A DNA stretch of 64,000 bases from Letharia columbiana (Eukaryota > Ascomycota > Lecanoromycetes > Lecanorales > Parmeliaceae). The stretch spans positions 620,001 to 684,000 of the forward strand of contig NW_023501059.1 in NCBI RefSeq assembly GCF_014066305.1, given 5' to 3'. Shown here piece after piece: positions 11,034 through 21,207 of this stretch. A program made the translations under genes and the position numbers. A model generated the notes under the pieces. The model worked only from the letters and a program-made list of their open reading frames with translations. It was not told the DNA's origin and ran no database searches. Position 1 is the first letter of the stretch; every line of letters starts with the position of its first letter.

Positions 11034-13515
11034 ACTCACGCGGAACAGGTTGCGCCGATTCCTGCGGGATTTCCGCCAGGGTGCGCTAAGATTCCTCGGA
11101 AATCTCGGGGGGCGTTGGCCGGATCGTGGTAGGTTTTCCGAGAGAGAGGGAGAGGGACGATCGGTGGTTCGGTGCTTGGGGCGCCGAAAGATTTCGGTGG
11201 TTATCCTATCATTGACGAGTAACTCTATTAACGGATGCTGTCTTGCACAAGTACTGTATAGCGACCCTGTTCTTACAAATGCCAATCAATATTGCATAAT
11301 GGGCTGGCCTGCTGGGCCTCAGGCTCTAGCTAGGCTTGAACAGGAGACCAGATGCGACGCTGACCCGTTTCCGATGGCTACACGTGCATCCGAGTTGATG
11401 CTGATATTGGTATATATATACATGTATATCCACCAGTAGATAGATCCATCAGGCTCAAAGCCTTCTCATCCTTCCTCAAGCTCGGTGCAGCCGTCACAAC
11501 AAAGAATCGCTAGAGGGGAACCCTGGCCTTTGAACCTGCCCTCGAGCTGCCGCATCCAAAGGCACCCTCTCCTCTGCAGCACCTCCAATTACCTCTTCGC
11601 AAGCGAGCTGAAGATTCATGCCGCACTTCGGTTGGAAGAGTGCACCATTGTAGGATCATGCTTCCCTTAGCTAGCTGGCCCTTCCGTCTGTAGAGTGCAT
11701 AGTCACGAAACGACGGCGCAGACCGACATACCGTAGGACCACCGTATGCATGGCTTTGGTTCGAAACCTGTCGAATCTTCTAGACGGTGCGCTCCCTTGG
11801 TGGCGAGGAGGCCGGGAACCCTCACTGGAGGCTATCATAGTGGGCTGTAGACGTAGAAGCTGCCTCCCATGGTAAACTAGTGGGCCGTTGATAACGATGG
11901 TGCATCATGCAATCGTTCTGGCGTTCTTGCTAGCCTGAAAACTCTCGCAGGCGGTGAGTAGGGTCGGGGTTCTCCGTTCCTCGCGGCACAAGACGTACGA
12001 GCTGGGTCTCGAAGCTTCTCGAGAGGGAAGATCATGTCCTGATCGTGTCCGTACTCTTCGTCAGCAGCAAGGCATGTGAGGGATTTGGTCTGGTCTAGGG
12101 GCTCTAAGCCATGCATACGGTGCTGTCCATGGATGCAAAAGCCGCATATATGCGAGCAAGGCTGGTCACTGGCAGCCAAAAGCCTTATGTCGAGTCGTTA
12201 GATACGACGTTCGAGACTAGATGCAAGCTGCACAGGCCTCCTGGGGCCTCCTCATAGGCTCAAGGACATGAAGGTGGCCCCAACTCAAAGTCTTCTTGTG
12301 GCTAGTCGAAGTTGCGTTTTGCACTATGCCCGCATGAGCTCATCTCCGTGCCCGGGCTTTGCATCCAGAAGTCAATAGCGGTCTGCACTTGGCCTATGGT
12401 GTCGCCACTGCCGTTGACACGAGAAAGTATGATTATTCTATCACTCTTTCATGGACGATGTGTGTTCAGCTGATGTGGGGGGTTGATGCTAAGATGTCTT
12501 CCTTTGTGGTAGTGCATAGGAACGAATCCGCTGAGAGCCGTGATCAAGGTGTCTTCGGTGTCGATCGTAGAGACAACTAGCCATAGCAATTGGCATGGGC
12601 CTTGCCACGTCGATGGTGATGAGGTAGGCGATCCTGTAGCTGCGAGGTAAGCTTGCATCGGGACGGGTGGTCGAGCTTGACTGTCTTGTCTGTTGGACTG
12701 ACTCCACTCTCGAAGGATTCAAACTGCCGTCTCGCTATAGCCAATCACTCAACAGAGATAACAAATTTTCCCACTCTCCATCCTCGTAGAGCTGTCGCAG
12801 GGTGCAATGAGGTCGTCACGAAGCTTGAACGACCAAAATACTTCCATGACACCCTGCCAACCCTCCCTAGTAGTCTCCCCACATGTGCGGCTAGTCTTCC
12901 TTTACCTCGATCTTTGAGATAGCTATGGAAAGAAGAATATCATACGCAGCTGACTGGGCAGTCGACAGGAGACCAAATCCGATGTCGGGGTTCACTGCTC
13001 CAGGCCAATACTCCAGCGGATCAGACGGCGAGCGCAGTATCCTTTCTAGCAACCGTAGCTACAGCACCCGTACATGATGGCGTAAGTCTATGTTATCTGG
13101 TGCGAAGCTGTGAGCAGCTGCTCCTCGAAGACTGGTACACATTAGCAGCTCCCGTGCGTATGTACCTCAAACGATGCGTGGATGTTGACTAACTCAGACA
13201 GATGGCAGTTGGATTCGAAATTTTGACTGATGATCAGCTGTGGACACTGATAGCACGCCTAGCAAGGCAAAAGGAGAAAGAAGGATGAGAAACATATCAT
13301 ATTCAACTCTGGAGACATATGTCGAGGCAAGCAGAGTCACGTTCAATGCATTTACCCCCTATAGAGATCGGCGATTTACTTATCCCGTACAGTCCTCAAG
13401 AGCAGAACAGTGCAACGAGTGTTCGCTCCAGCTTATCGCCAGCGCTAATAGGCCTTATTCTGAAGACCCTCTTCTGCACTGAGACTTTGAAAGACTTGGC
13501 CCTCATGAGCCGTCC
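11031..13515. other. 2.5 kb region with no recognisable gene
   Basis: Only short frames occur (for example plus 12359-12580 and 12653-12922, minus 11877-12179 and 12449-12722). None shows a known domain, splice-linked continuation or family motif. Base composition is balanced, not AT-rich, so the region does not look like heavily RIP-mutated transposon DNA. It may contain decayed genes or regulatory DNA. Confidence 0.45.
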
Positions 13516-14477
13516 TCATTGAACAATCTTCAGCGAGAAGTCAACATGCGGCACACCTTGGTGGATACTGCTGGTACTTATCACGTCCACATCGTTGCAA
13601 ACAAAGTCTGCGACGTTAGCCTCTGTCAAGCCACCGCTGACTTCAACCAGGAACTCTCTCCTCCCTTTCCACCTCTCCTTAAGGCTCTTCGCGGCTACCT
13701 TAACTCCTTCGCCTGTGAAGTTGTCAAGCATAACCACATCAGCACCAGCTGCTACAGCCTCGTCGGCTTCTGCCTCAGTCTGACACTCCACCTCTACTTT
13801 GATAGCGAAGCCTCCAGCAGCTTGTGCAGCCTTGACGGCACGGGTGATGCTACCGGCAGCTATAACATGGTTGTCTTTGAGCATAGTCATAGCGCTGAGG
13901 TCAATGCGGTGAGGATCACAACCACCCGCGAGCATACCATACTTTTCGACCAGGCGAAACCCTGGGGTGGTTTTACGGGTGCCGGCCAGGATATTGGAAT
14001 AGCCTGCGTTGCGGACGAGGGAGAGCATGCGGGCGGACCTGGTGGCTATACCTGAGCACCTCGCGAGGGTATTGAGGGCTACTCGCTCTCCAAGGAGGAG
14101 CTTCCGGACCGGACCGCGGACTGTTGCACAGTGGGTGATCGGATCGAAGAAATGGCCTTCAACTATGTGCCATTCTACACTGACATCGTTGGCTTAGTTT
14201 CTGGTACTCGAAGAGAACTTGATAAGAAACAAGAGCTGGGTGACATCAATGTTAGGAGGCCATACGTGCATTCCAGCTGCCTGAAGATCTCATCAAAGAA
14301 GGGCACCCCAGCTATCATGCCCGAACTCTTTCCCAACAGCTTTGCCTCAGCCATGGACTCCCCAACGACAAATCCGCCGTAATCGAAGCTGGGACAATCC
14401 TCTTCTAGCCATGCGGATACCATACGTTTATATGTCAGCGGCAGGAGGTGCGCTACGCTTCCATGGTTGGAGGCCAT
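13516..14477 (-). CDS. BNA6: Quinolinate phosphoribosyltransferase (nicotinate-nucleotide pyrophosphorylase)
   Basis: Two exons (14477..14266, 14179..13516) encode 291 residues, the usual size. The enzyme joins quinolinate and PRPP to give nicotinate mononucleotide, CO2 and pyrophosphate, the last dedicated step of de novo NAD synthesis from tryptophan. Family motifs are all present: VEWHIVEGHFF (spliced together), GERVALNTLARCSGIATRSA, GTRKTTPGFR, HRIDLSAMTMLKDNH, KVEVECQTEAEAD, ADVVMLDN and a glycine-rich EVSGG near the phosphate site. The donor is AC/GTATGG and the acceptor GATGTCAG/T; using the nearer TGTAG would break the frame. Homologous to yeast Bna6 and bacterial NadC. No lesion seen. 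Confidence 0.95.
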
Positions 14478-14999
14478 GGTCCATGGAGACAGTGGGTCCT
14501 TCGGCTGGATGTCTCAGGTGCGGAGGAGTGGAAGGCTTCTCGGCTTTTTAAGAGCTATAATGTTCTTTAGGTTCTCTTATTCAAGAGCTGTTTAGGAAAA
14601 GAAAAGCAAACCGAAAGCATTAATTGAGGGAAGGCGTCAACGAGGTCGTCCTTAACTCCGGCTATATTTCGGACTTAACCTCATCGAAGAATGTACTCAT
14701 TAAGCAACCGTACATAATCGATCTATTTGCAATTTGAGGGAACTGTTCACTTTCTGGGACCCCAGGCCCTCATATAATCATAATTTTGTTCATGAATTCA
14801 AAGTATGTACGATCGTATTAGCCGATGCAACCCCTCAGTTCCCAATCCTCATGAACGAGTGTTGATGATAAGTAATCTTCCAGCTGTACGCCGTCGCTGT
14901 CATTCGCCTCATCAAGTTTCCCATAATTCAATTGGGAGTGCCAACCCCTAAGTCCTTCACAGCCCGTGCCTAAACCTCGACAACGCCTTTATCCTGGGC
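14478..14999. other. Intergenic region between two minus-strand genes
   Basis: About 0.5 kb, moderately AT-rich around 14570-14830. It should hold the promoter of the quinolinate enzyme gene and the 3' flank of the next gene. No coding sequence seen. Confidence 0.5.
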
Positions 15000-15815
15000 C
15001 TAGATTTCCAGAAATCGGACCTTCCGACTCTCGTTCGCCCTCACGCCAGTGCTCCCATGATTAGTGCCATTGCCTGAGGATCCAGGCCCTAGGTCTCTCC
15101 TCCTCCGCCTATCGCCTCTCTTTTGCCTCGCCTCCCTCGCTTCTCTATTCTTCCACTCTGCAACCTGCTTCTTTCGCCGTTCAGCTCGAGCATTCGCTAT
15201 TGCCGGCGTAGGTAGGAAGCCAACGCCATTGATACCGTAGCCGTCATCGGTAGGGTCACTAGGGTCGTGACCCGTGATCTCTTCGTCATGCCACCAAAGC
15301 GTTGGAGACAGAGGAGGAGGCGACCTCGACTTTTTTGCGGATGAGGGAGGTGTAGGCGAGGATACAGGGCGTAATCGAGGGGTTTCTGGAATCTCGAGAG
15401 GCGTTACTGAAGGTTTGTCCTGTATTCCAGATGGCGCCCACGTTGTAAAACGGCCATTGGAACTTGGTGGTGGGGTTATCGGAGCATTGTATGTCTGGTT
15501 TGGAAGGATGATATTAGGATTGAAGCCGCCCGAATGAAGGCCAGTCTTTGAGTGGCTCATTTGAGATTCAACAGGTATACCAAAATCCAGTACTGAAATG
15601 GGACTATGTTCCTGCAGGTCCAGGTTTTGTAGGTGCCCAGCAACGGTTGCTCGAGGGCTGCCTTCGTTAGAGTAGCCGTGCTCGAGCAGAGGTCTCGTAG
15701 GTAGATTGGTGGTTCTAAGGCGTGAGGGAGCTGGAGCATCTCCAAGTAGGGAATCTTCGCCGCCTCGCTTCCGTTTTGGTGAAAGATATCTGGTCGGAGA
15801 CACGTGGTTCTGCAT
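15000..15815 (-). CDS. Conserved-looking unknown protein, basic and disordered
   Basis: An uninterrupted frame of 271 residues. I do not recognise the family. The N-terminal half is low in order (Pro, Ser, Thr, Asn), with a basic patch SPKRKRGGE near residues 12-20 that resembles a nuclear localisation signal. The C-terminal third is different in character: a Trp-rich LWWHDEEITGHDP near 178, GINGVGFLPTPAIANARAE, then a long Arg/Lys/Glu helix (RRKKQVAEWKNREAREARQKR) ending in a run of Arg. The layout suggests a nuclear protein with a short ordered C-terminal module, possibly part of a chromatin or RNA complex, but that is inference. No intron is needed. The next upstream stop is close, supporting this start. 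Confidence 0.6.
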   Translation of the reverse strand: MQNHVSPTRYLSPKRKRGGEDSLLGDAPAPSRLRTTNLPTRPLLEHGYSNEGSPRATVAGHLQNLDLQEHSPISVLDFGIPVESQMSHSKTGLHSGGFNPNIILPNQTYNAPITPPPSSNGRFTTWAPSGIQDKPSVTPLEIPETPRLRPVSSPTPPSSAKKSRSPPPLSPTLWWHDEEITGHDPSDPTDDGYGINGVGFLPTPAIANARAERRKKQVAEWKNREAREARQKRGDRRRRRDLGPGSSGNGTNHGSTGVRANESRKVRFLEI

Positions 15816-16477
15816 TTTGTCTTGGGGATTTGGCGTGGCTGGGATAGAAATCTAGGAAATTTGAGGTCTTCGAAAGACTTTGGTCGGAGTACTCAAAGTC
15901 ATATTTGCTTTCACTCTCCAAATCCTATCAGTATGTTTTGTATAGGCGGTGAGGAGGCCGGTGAGTTAAGTGGTCGTCTTACTTGTGGAGATGTGAAACA
16001 GCTCGGGGCAAGGTTTCAGGGTCCATGCATTCACATGTCCACTGGCATCAGCCCAAAACTCTTGTTTCCGTCTTACTTCTCACCCTCCTACCAACTTATT
16101 TCAAACAAATCCCAATCGTTATATGACTCTTATAGTGCTCAGTATCTATGTACTTGATTCAAGTACCTGAGATAAGACAGCAATTCCACAACGGAGCCTA
16201 CAACACTAATGTAACTTGTATGATTCGACTCCACCACCGGCTGTTTTTGGTAGGACTGCAAGTCTCATGAACAAACCTGTGACTTTTATCTGTAAAATAT
16301 GGATGTTTGCATGAGTCGATTTCCAGATCTTCTGCTCGGATTGCTCAGTCTCAAACTGCATTGGGCTACTCCAAACTCTCTCTTTGCCAGACATCTAAGC
16401 AAAGCAGCGAGAAGACTTCGTCTAGCTTTCAATGATGAGTCCACACGACCCACACGTGGTCTGTGTATTACTTTGAC

Positions 16478-16524
16478 CGTATTAGGTTCGATTCCTAGTG
16501 GCGCTGGTACAATGGTGTAACGGT
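16478..16524 (+). repeat. Dispersed repeat copy A with tRNA-like B box
   Basis: Matches 24146-24195 almost base for base over 35 bp, then with a 3 bp gap. It contains GGTTCGATTCC, a perfect Pol III B box flanked by complementary arms (ATTAGG/CCTAgT), and TGGTGTAACGG, similar to a tRNA A box, followed by a run of nine T. A full tRNA cannot be folded because the matching 5' acceptor strand and anticodon arm are missing. Confidence 0.7.
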
Positions 16525-16619
16525 TTTTTTTTCTTTCCCCCCCCCCAAAACTCACCGGCAGGATACGCCCTGAAGAGATTTGGTCTGCTCCTGACGACAG
16601 TCGACGATCGATCAGATAT

Positions 16620-16740
16620 TACGCAAGAGACACCCAAAATCCTGTATTCAGGACTCCTGGATGTACCTGCCGAAATCCGCCCGCACGTATTTCGATATGT
16701 CTTCAGCAACGAGACTCACAGAGTGGGTCCGCACGACCAA
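16620..16740 (+). pseudogene. Relic of an F-box-like / LLDLPAEIR-type fungal domain
   Basis: A plus-strand frame reads SGLLDVPAEIRPHVFRYVFS, which closely resembles the short N-terminal motif of a large fungal protein class (LxDLPxEIRxxIYxYxF). The frame ends at a stop just after 16740 and no continuation is found in other frames that I can recognise. It looks like a leftover of a once larger gene. The match is short, so chance is not excluded. Confidence 0.4.
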
Positions 16741-17781
16741 TGACCACTTCTTTTTTCTGACCAGGCGAGACACCTTGATCGAATCTGTAATGCTCACCCG
16801 AATGCTCGTATATTGGACCGGAATGTGAGATGATACATGCCATCCCATCTGCTCCCGGCCCAGCTGACTTCTGATAGCCAGTCCTTCGCAGTCATGGCAA
16901 TCCGCCCTCAGAGTACTGCGGAGTCGAGCGACCCATGTCTGCTCTGACCGTGTTGTTCAATACTACAGAACCAGAGGCATCGATATTCGCTACAGGAGAG
17001 TGCAAATGCTTCGTCCAATCGTAGCGGAGATGGAATTGTTAGCTAAACTGCCTCATTACAAACGCGCGTAAATCATTGTCGCATCCTGACCAAAAATGCC
17101 AGAACGTAAAGACGCGTATTTGCAAACACCAGCACACCTTGCTCTTCCCTGAAAACCCACGGGCCAATCTCATCCGAAGATGGCCAACCCAACACCAAAC
17201 ACCCACCCGACCTGTCAGCCGACGGGCTCGCCATACAAACAGTTCAACTCATGCGCTGAGACGACCCGTGGGTCGGAAGCGAACAATATTTGGATCCTGT
17301 GGGCGGAAGATTGAGACGTAAGCAGAGAGGAAGCAACATGGGGAAGTGACCAGAGACATACACCAGACTCGGGGACCAGGGGGAGAGATCTCAGGGCACA
17401 TAGTACGCTGGTACACACTCCAACAATGTTTACTCACTCAGAGAATCAAGATGCACCCTGAGATAGATCGAGTAGCTTAATGTTTTGATTGATGGATACA
17501 ACTGTATATGGAGAAGGACTTTGATCCGTCTGATCTACACTTTGAGCTTTGCTTAAGCTAGCAGCCGAGCTTTGTCTGGGGCATGCAATGTTTCTTTGAT
17601 TCCGGTCAACAGTCTTTTTTAGCGAACCCCTTGGTGTAATTTAGGTTGTATCCACTGTATCGACAAGAATAGGATCTCAGAAAGCAAAGGGAAAGGAAAT
17701 CAACCACCTCCTGCCAATACTCCTCAGACTGCATGAAGTAAACAGCATGCACGTCTGATCCCCCTGTGTGACGCGCTCCTC

Positions 17782-20700
17782 CTATTCGTCCATCTCGGCC
17801 TCCGTAGCTCTCGTGCCCAGATGCCAGCGGCTACCACCCTTATCGTCGCGCTCGTGCTCGATGGCGACCTTGCTGAGATGACCGATGATGTTCTCCATCT
17901 GGGTATCGCTGCGGCTACGGCTCTTGCGGCCGAGGTTATCGAGCCATTCGATCTGGTTCATCAGATAGTAGATGATGGCGATGACAATCTGGAAAAGCAC
18001 AAAATGTCAGCAAGATGGTAGACTATGAACAACTGGTTGAAACTTACGGTAACACCGATAGAGTAAGCCCAGATGACAACGGCAGTCACAACGCTCGTGC
18101 GACCATTCGGGTTGAGATTGGCGCGGTCGCGAGGATCTGTGGCATAGCCGTCGCCGGAGAGCCATCCAAAGACACAGAACAAAGTTGACAGAACATCGAC
18201 ACCGAAGATGGCGGCAACAAGTTGCCAAGATGGCCAGGTTTGACCGCCACGGGTAACGAAGATGAGCCAATTTTCGGTCAAGGAGACTTCTAGGAAGAGG
18301 ACCTCTTGAACGTTGGCGAAGTTCTCGATGATACCTCCGTTGGGGAGGAACATAGAGCCACGAATAACCCAAGTACCGAGTGCAAGCAGAGCTCCCATAG
18401 TGACACTGATAACCCAGATCTTTGGCAACTGCCATTCCACAGGGCGAGCTTCGAAATGAGCATTGTCGTAGGCCACAGCGATGGTTGCCAAATCGGCGAA
18501 CAGAGCAAGAAAGACAATAAGTGAGACACCAATAGTCTCGTTAATGATGACCATTGAGGTGACCAAGTAGATCTCCAAATGGAAGCAGAGGGCGATACGG
18601 TATTGGATATAAGCTTTCATACGCTGGAAGATCTGTCGTGCAATCTTGATGGCGCTGACGATAGTGCTAAGACCGGGTGCAAGGAAGACGATATCGGCGG
18701 CGGCCTGGGCGGCTTCGGAAGCTCCCTCTACAGCAATACCACAATCAGACTTCTTGAGAGAAGGCGCGTCATTAACACCGTCACCTGTCATGGCAGTAAG
18801 ATGTCCTCGCTGTTGGATCATTTCCACGACCTGGTACTTGTGCTCGGGGAAGACTTCGGCAAAACCATCGGCTCTCTCTACGAGGTCGTGTTGAGTTGTG
18901 CCGCTAAGTCCACCGTGGATCAGTCTGTCGGAGTTGTAGACTTTGGTACCTAGAGCCAACATCTTGCAGGTTTCCTTGGCGATAGCAATAGCATCACCTG
19001 TAAGCATTTTGACCTGAAGACCAAGGAATTGAGCCTCAGCGATGGTCTGAGCGGTATCTTCACGAGGAGGATCGAACATGGACAACATTCCGAGTAGCTC
19101 CCATGGCTCGTTGTCCTTCTTGACAGCAACACCTAGAGATCGGAAACCTCTACGAGCGAATTCCGCAGCCTTATTCTTGAACAGATCCGACGTCTCTTGA
19201 GTGCACTCTGAAAGGTTGAGAATAGCCTTTGGTGCACCCTTTGCTGCAACGTAACTGTGACCATCGCATGTACATTCGCAAGTGATACGCTTTGAGACAG
19301 GGTCAAAGGGAGTGTATTTCTGGGTCTTCCAGCCTTGCTCCAAAATTTCTCGTGCTTTGGGATAACGCTTGAGCGTAAGGATAGTAACCTTGTCGATAGG
19401 ATCCAGTGACTTGATGTTGTGAGAGGAGGCCAGGACTGCGACTGCCATCATCCAATTGACATCGACATCTTCTGCGACGTAAGGTTCACGGATGGACAGT
19501 TGGTTGGCTGTAAGGGTCCCGGTTTTGTCAGAGCAGAGGACATCGACACCCTAAAGTTTGGGGTCAGTATACTCGGATACGAGCACGCTCAAGGTGAACA
19601 TACTGCCAACGATTCAATAGCGGTCAACTTCTGAACAATTGCCTTATCCTTAGCCAAGTACGCAGCACCAACAGCCAAAGTTGTAGTTGTCACAACAGGT
19701 AGACCGACAGGGACACCAACGACCAGTAGAATCAAAAGATAGTGGAGCAGGTTGTTGGAACTGTTTTCAGGTGTAGCAATCCTGAGATGATGGAAGAAAG
19801 CACCAATCCAGGCGATCAAGATCCAGGCCACGACGATTACGAGGAGCGCAGTACCAATGGAGTTCATGATAGCCTTGAAATGGCCCTGATCTTTGGCACC
19901 CTGAACCAGTGAAGCAGTTCGGCCGACGAAAGAGGTCCTGGCAGGTGCAGTCACCACAGCGAAGGCCTTTCCACGCTTGCAACCAGTGGTGTAGTATGCG
20001 GTATCACCCATGAATTTGTCAACGGCCAAGGATTCCCCAGTGATAGCAGACTGATCGGCGGCAATCAAGGAATGACCATGATGTTTCTCCTCCTCTTCGT
20101 CATCCTCTGCCCCTTCCTTCTTCTCGGAAGGTTCATTGAGTTCTTGACGCATCAGCTCTTTGTATTCCTCGAAGGCCTCTGGGGCGTCGTAGTTGCAGAT
20201 CAACCGGGCGTCAGCTGGGATGACCTGGCCTTCTTCGATGATGATCTGGTCAATTGTAAGATAATGCGCATGTATCATCAGACGCCAGAACATACGATAT
20301 CTCCGGGAACAAGTTCACGAGCCTTGATGTCCTCTTCTTTACCATCACGAACGACTGTGGCTCTCATAGCAATGTCACCCTTGAGAGATGCAACGACATC
20401 GGCAGCCTGCTTTTCTTGATACCAACCGACAGTAGCGTTGAGGAGTAGAATGGCAATGATGACACCGAAATCGATCCATTCACGTAGACCTGCAGCGACG
20501 AGGACAGCGATTTCCATGACTGTGTTTCACTTTAGCCATGATCGCCATCAAGATTGCAACAGGGAGTTACCATAAAGGATGGGACCCGTGAAGTATGACA
20601 GGAACTGGGTTTGTTAGTTGGTGATATCATTTTATTATTGCTCATGTTTTCGCGTCGTACCTTGAGGAACAAGTTTTCTTTCTCAGTCGTCTTTCAAAGG

Positions 20701-21207
20701 TCAGTCAGCATCAACCGCGTCGCAGAGCGCACTGATCAAGTACTGACCAACTCGTTGAATCCGGTCTTCTTGCGACGGTTCTCAACCTCAGTGTTCGAGA
20801 TACCCTGCTTGATATCGGCCTCGAGCCACTGCGATTCGCGTTAGCAAAGGGTGATGTTGATGGCCTATCGACCTCTAACTCACATCGTCAGGGATCTCTA
20901 AGGAGCCATCTCCTTTCTCGGCTTTGGGACCGCGAGACCAAAACTTCCACCAAGGCTTCTTCGCATCGCCGCCTTCCATCGACACGACCGACTTTCTTCG
21001 GGGACCTTCATAGTAAGAAGAGATGTAAGCGACTAGATTAGCATATTCCTCGCCGTTTTCCAGGTCTGGTTTGGCGTAGATGGAACCCTTGTGTTCAGCG
21101 CCGGATTGTTTGCGACCACCTTCACCTTCGTTGTCGAATTTTGGCTCATCGAAACGGAGGTGGTTTTCCGTCGAATTATCCGTACCGTTCTCATCGGGAG
21201 GAGCCAT
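17782..21207 (-). CDS. P-type plasma-membrane H+-ATPase
   Basis: Eight exons (21207..20884, 20828..20748, 20690..20661, 20604..20571, 20519..20296, 20245..19604, 19550..18048, 17988..17782) encode 1014 residues. P3A-type pumps export protons at the plasma membrane using ATP. Key motifs are present: the actuator TGES near 300, VGVPVGLP in M4, CSDKTGTLT with the phosphorylated Asp near 453, KGAPKAIL, MLTGD, and TGDGVNDAPSLKKSD near 700, with ten membrane segments expected. Compared with the main fungal pump PMA1 it is divergent: the N-terminal tail carries KKPWWKFW, and about 45 extra residues rich in Glu/Lys/His precede TGES. The C-terminal tail is basic then acidic. Two exons are only 30 and 34 nt. 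It is best read as a second, PMA2-like paralogue; symbol withheld for that reason. Confidence 0.93.

Larger units (their letters stand above)
15816..17781. other. Intergenic region with a dispersed repeat and a gene relic
   Basis: About 2 kb. It holds repeat copy A (16478-16524), a T9/C9 homopolymer pair (16524-16545) and a domain relic on the plus strand (16620-16740), each listed separately. The stretch 16750-17780 contains only short frames with no recognised content, plus the 3' flank of the ATPase gene. Confidence 0.5.

Noticed and set aside
15274..15537. Plus-strand frame inside the unknown protein gene
   Set aside because: Antisense shadow of a better minus-strand frame with clear protein-like organisation.
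16478..16524. Complete tRNA gene, including a permuted one
   Set aside because: The T-arm-like hairpin and B box are present, but no complementary acceptor strand, anticodon arm or correctly placed D-arm could be folded on either side.
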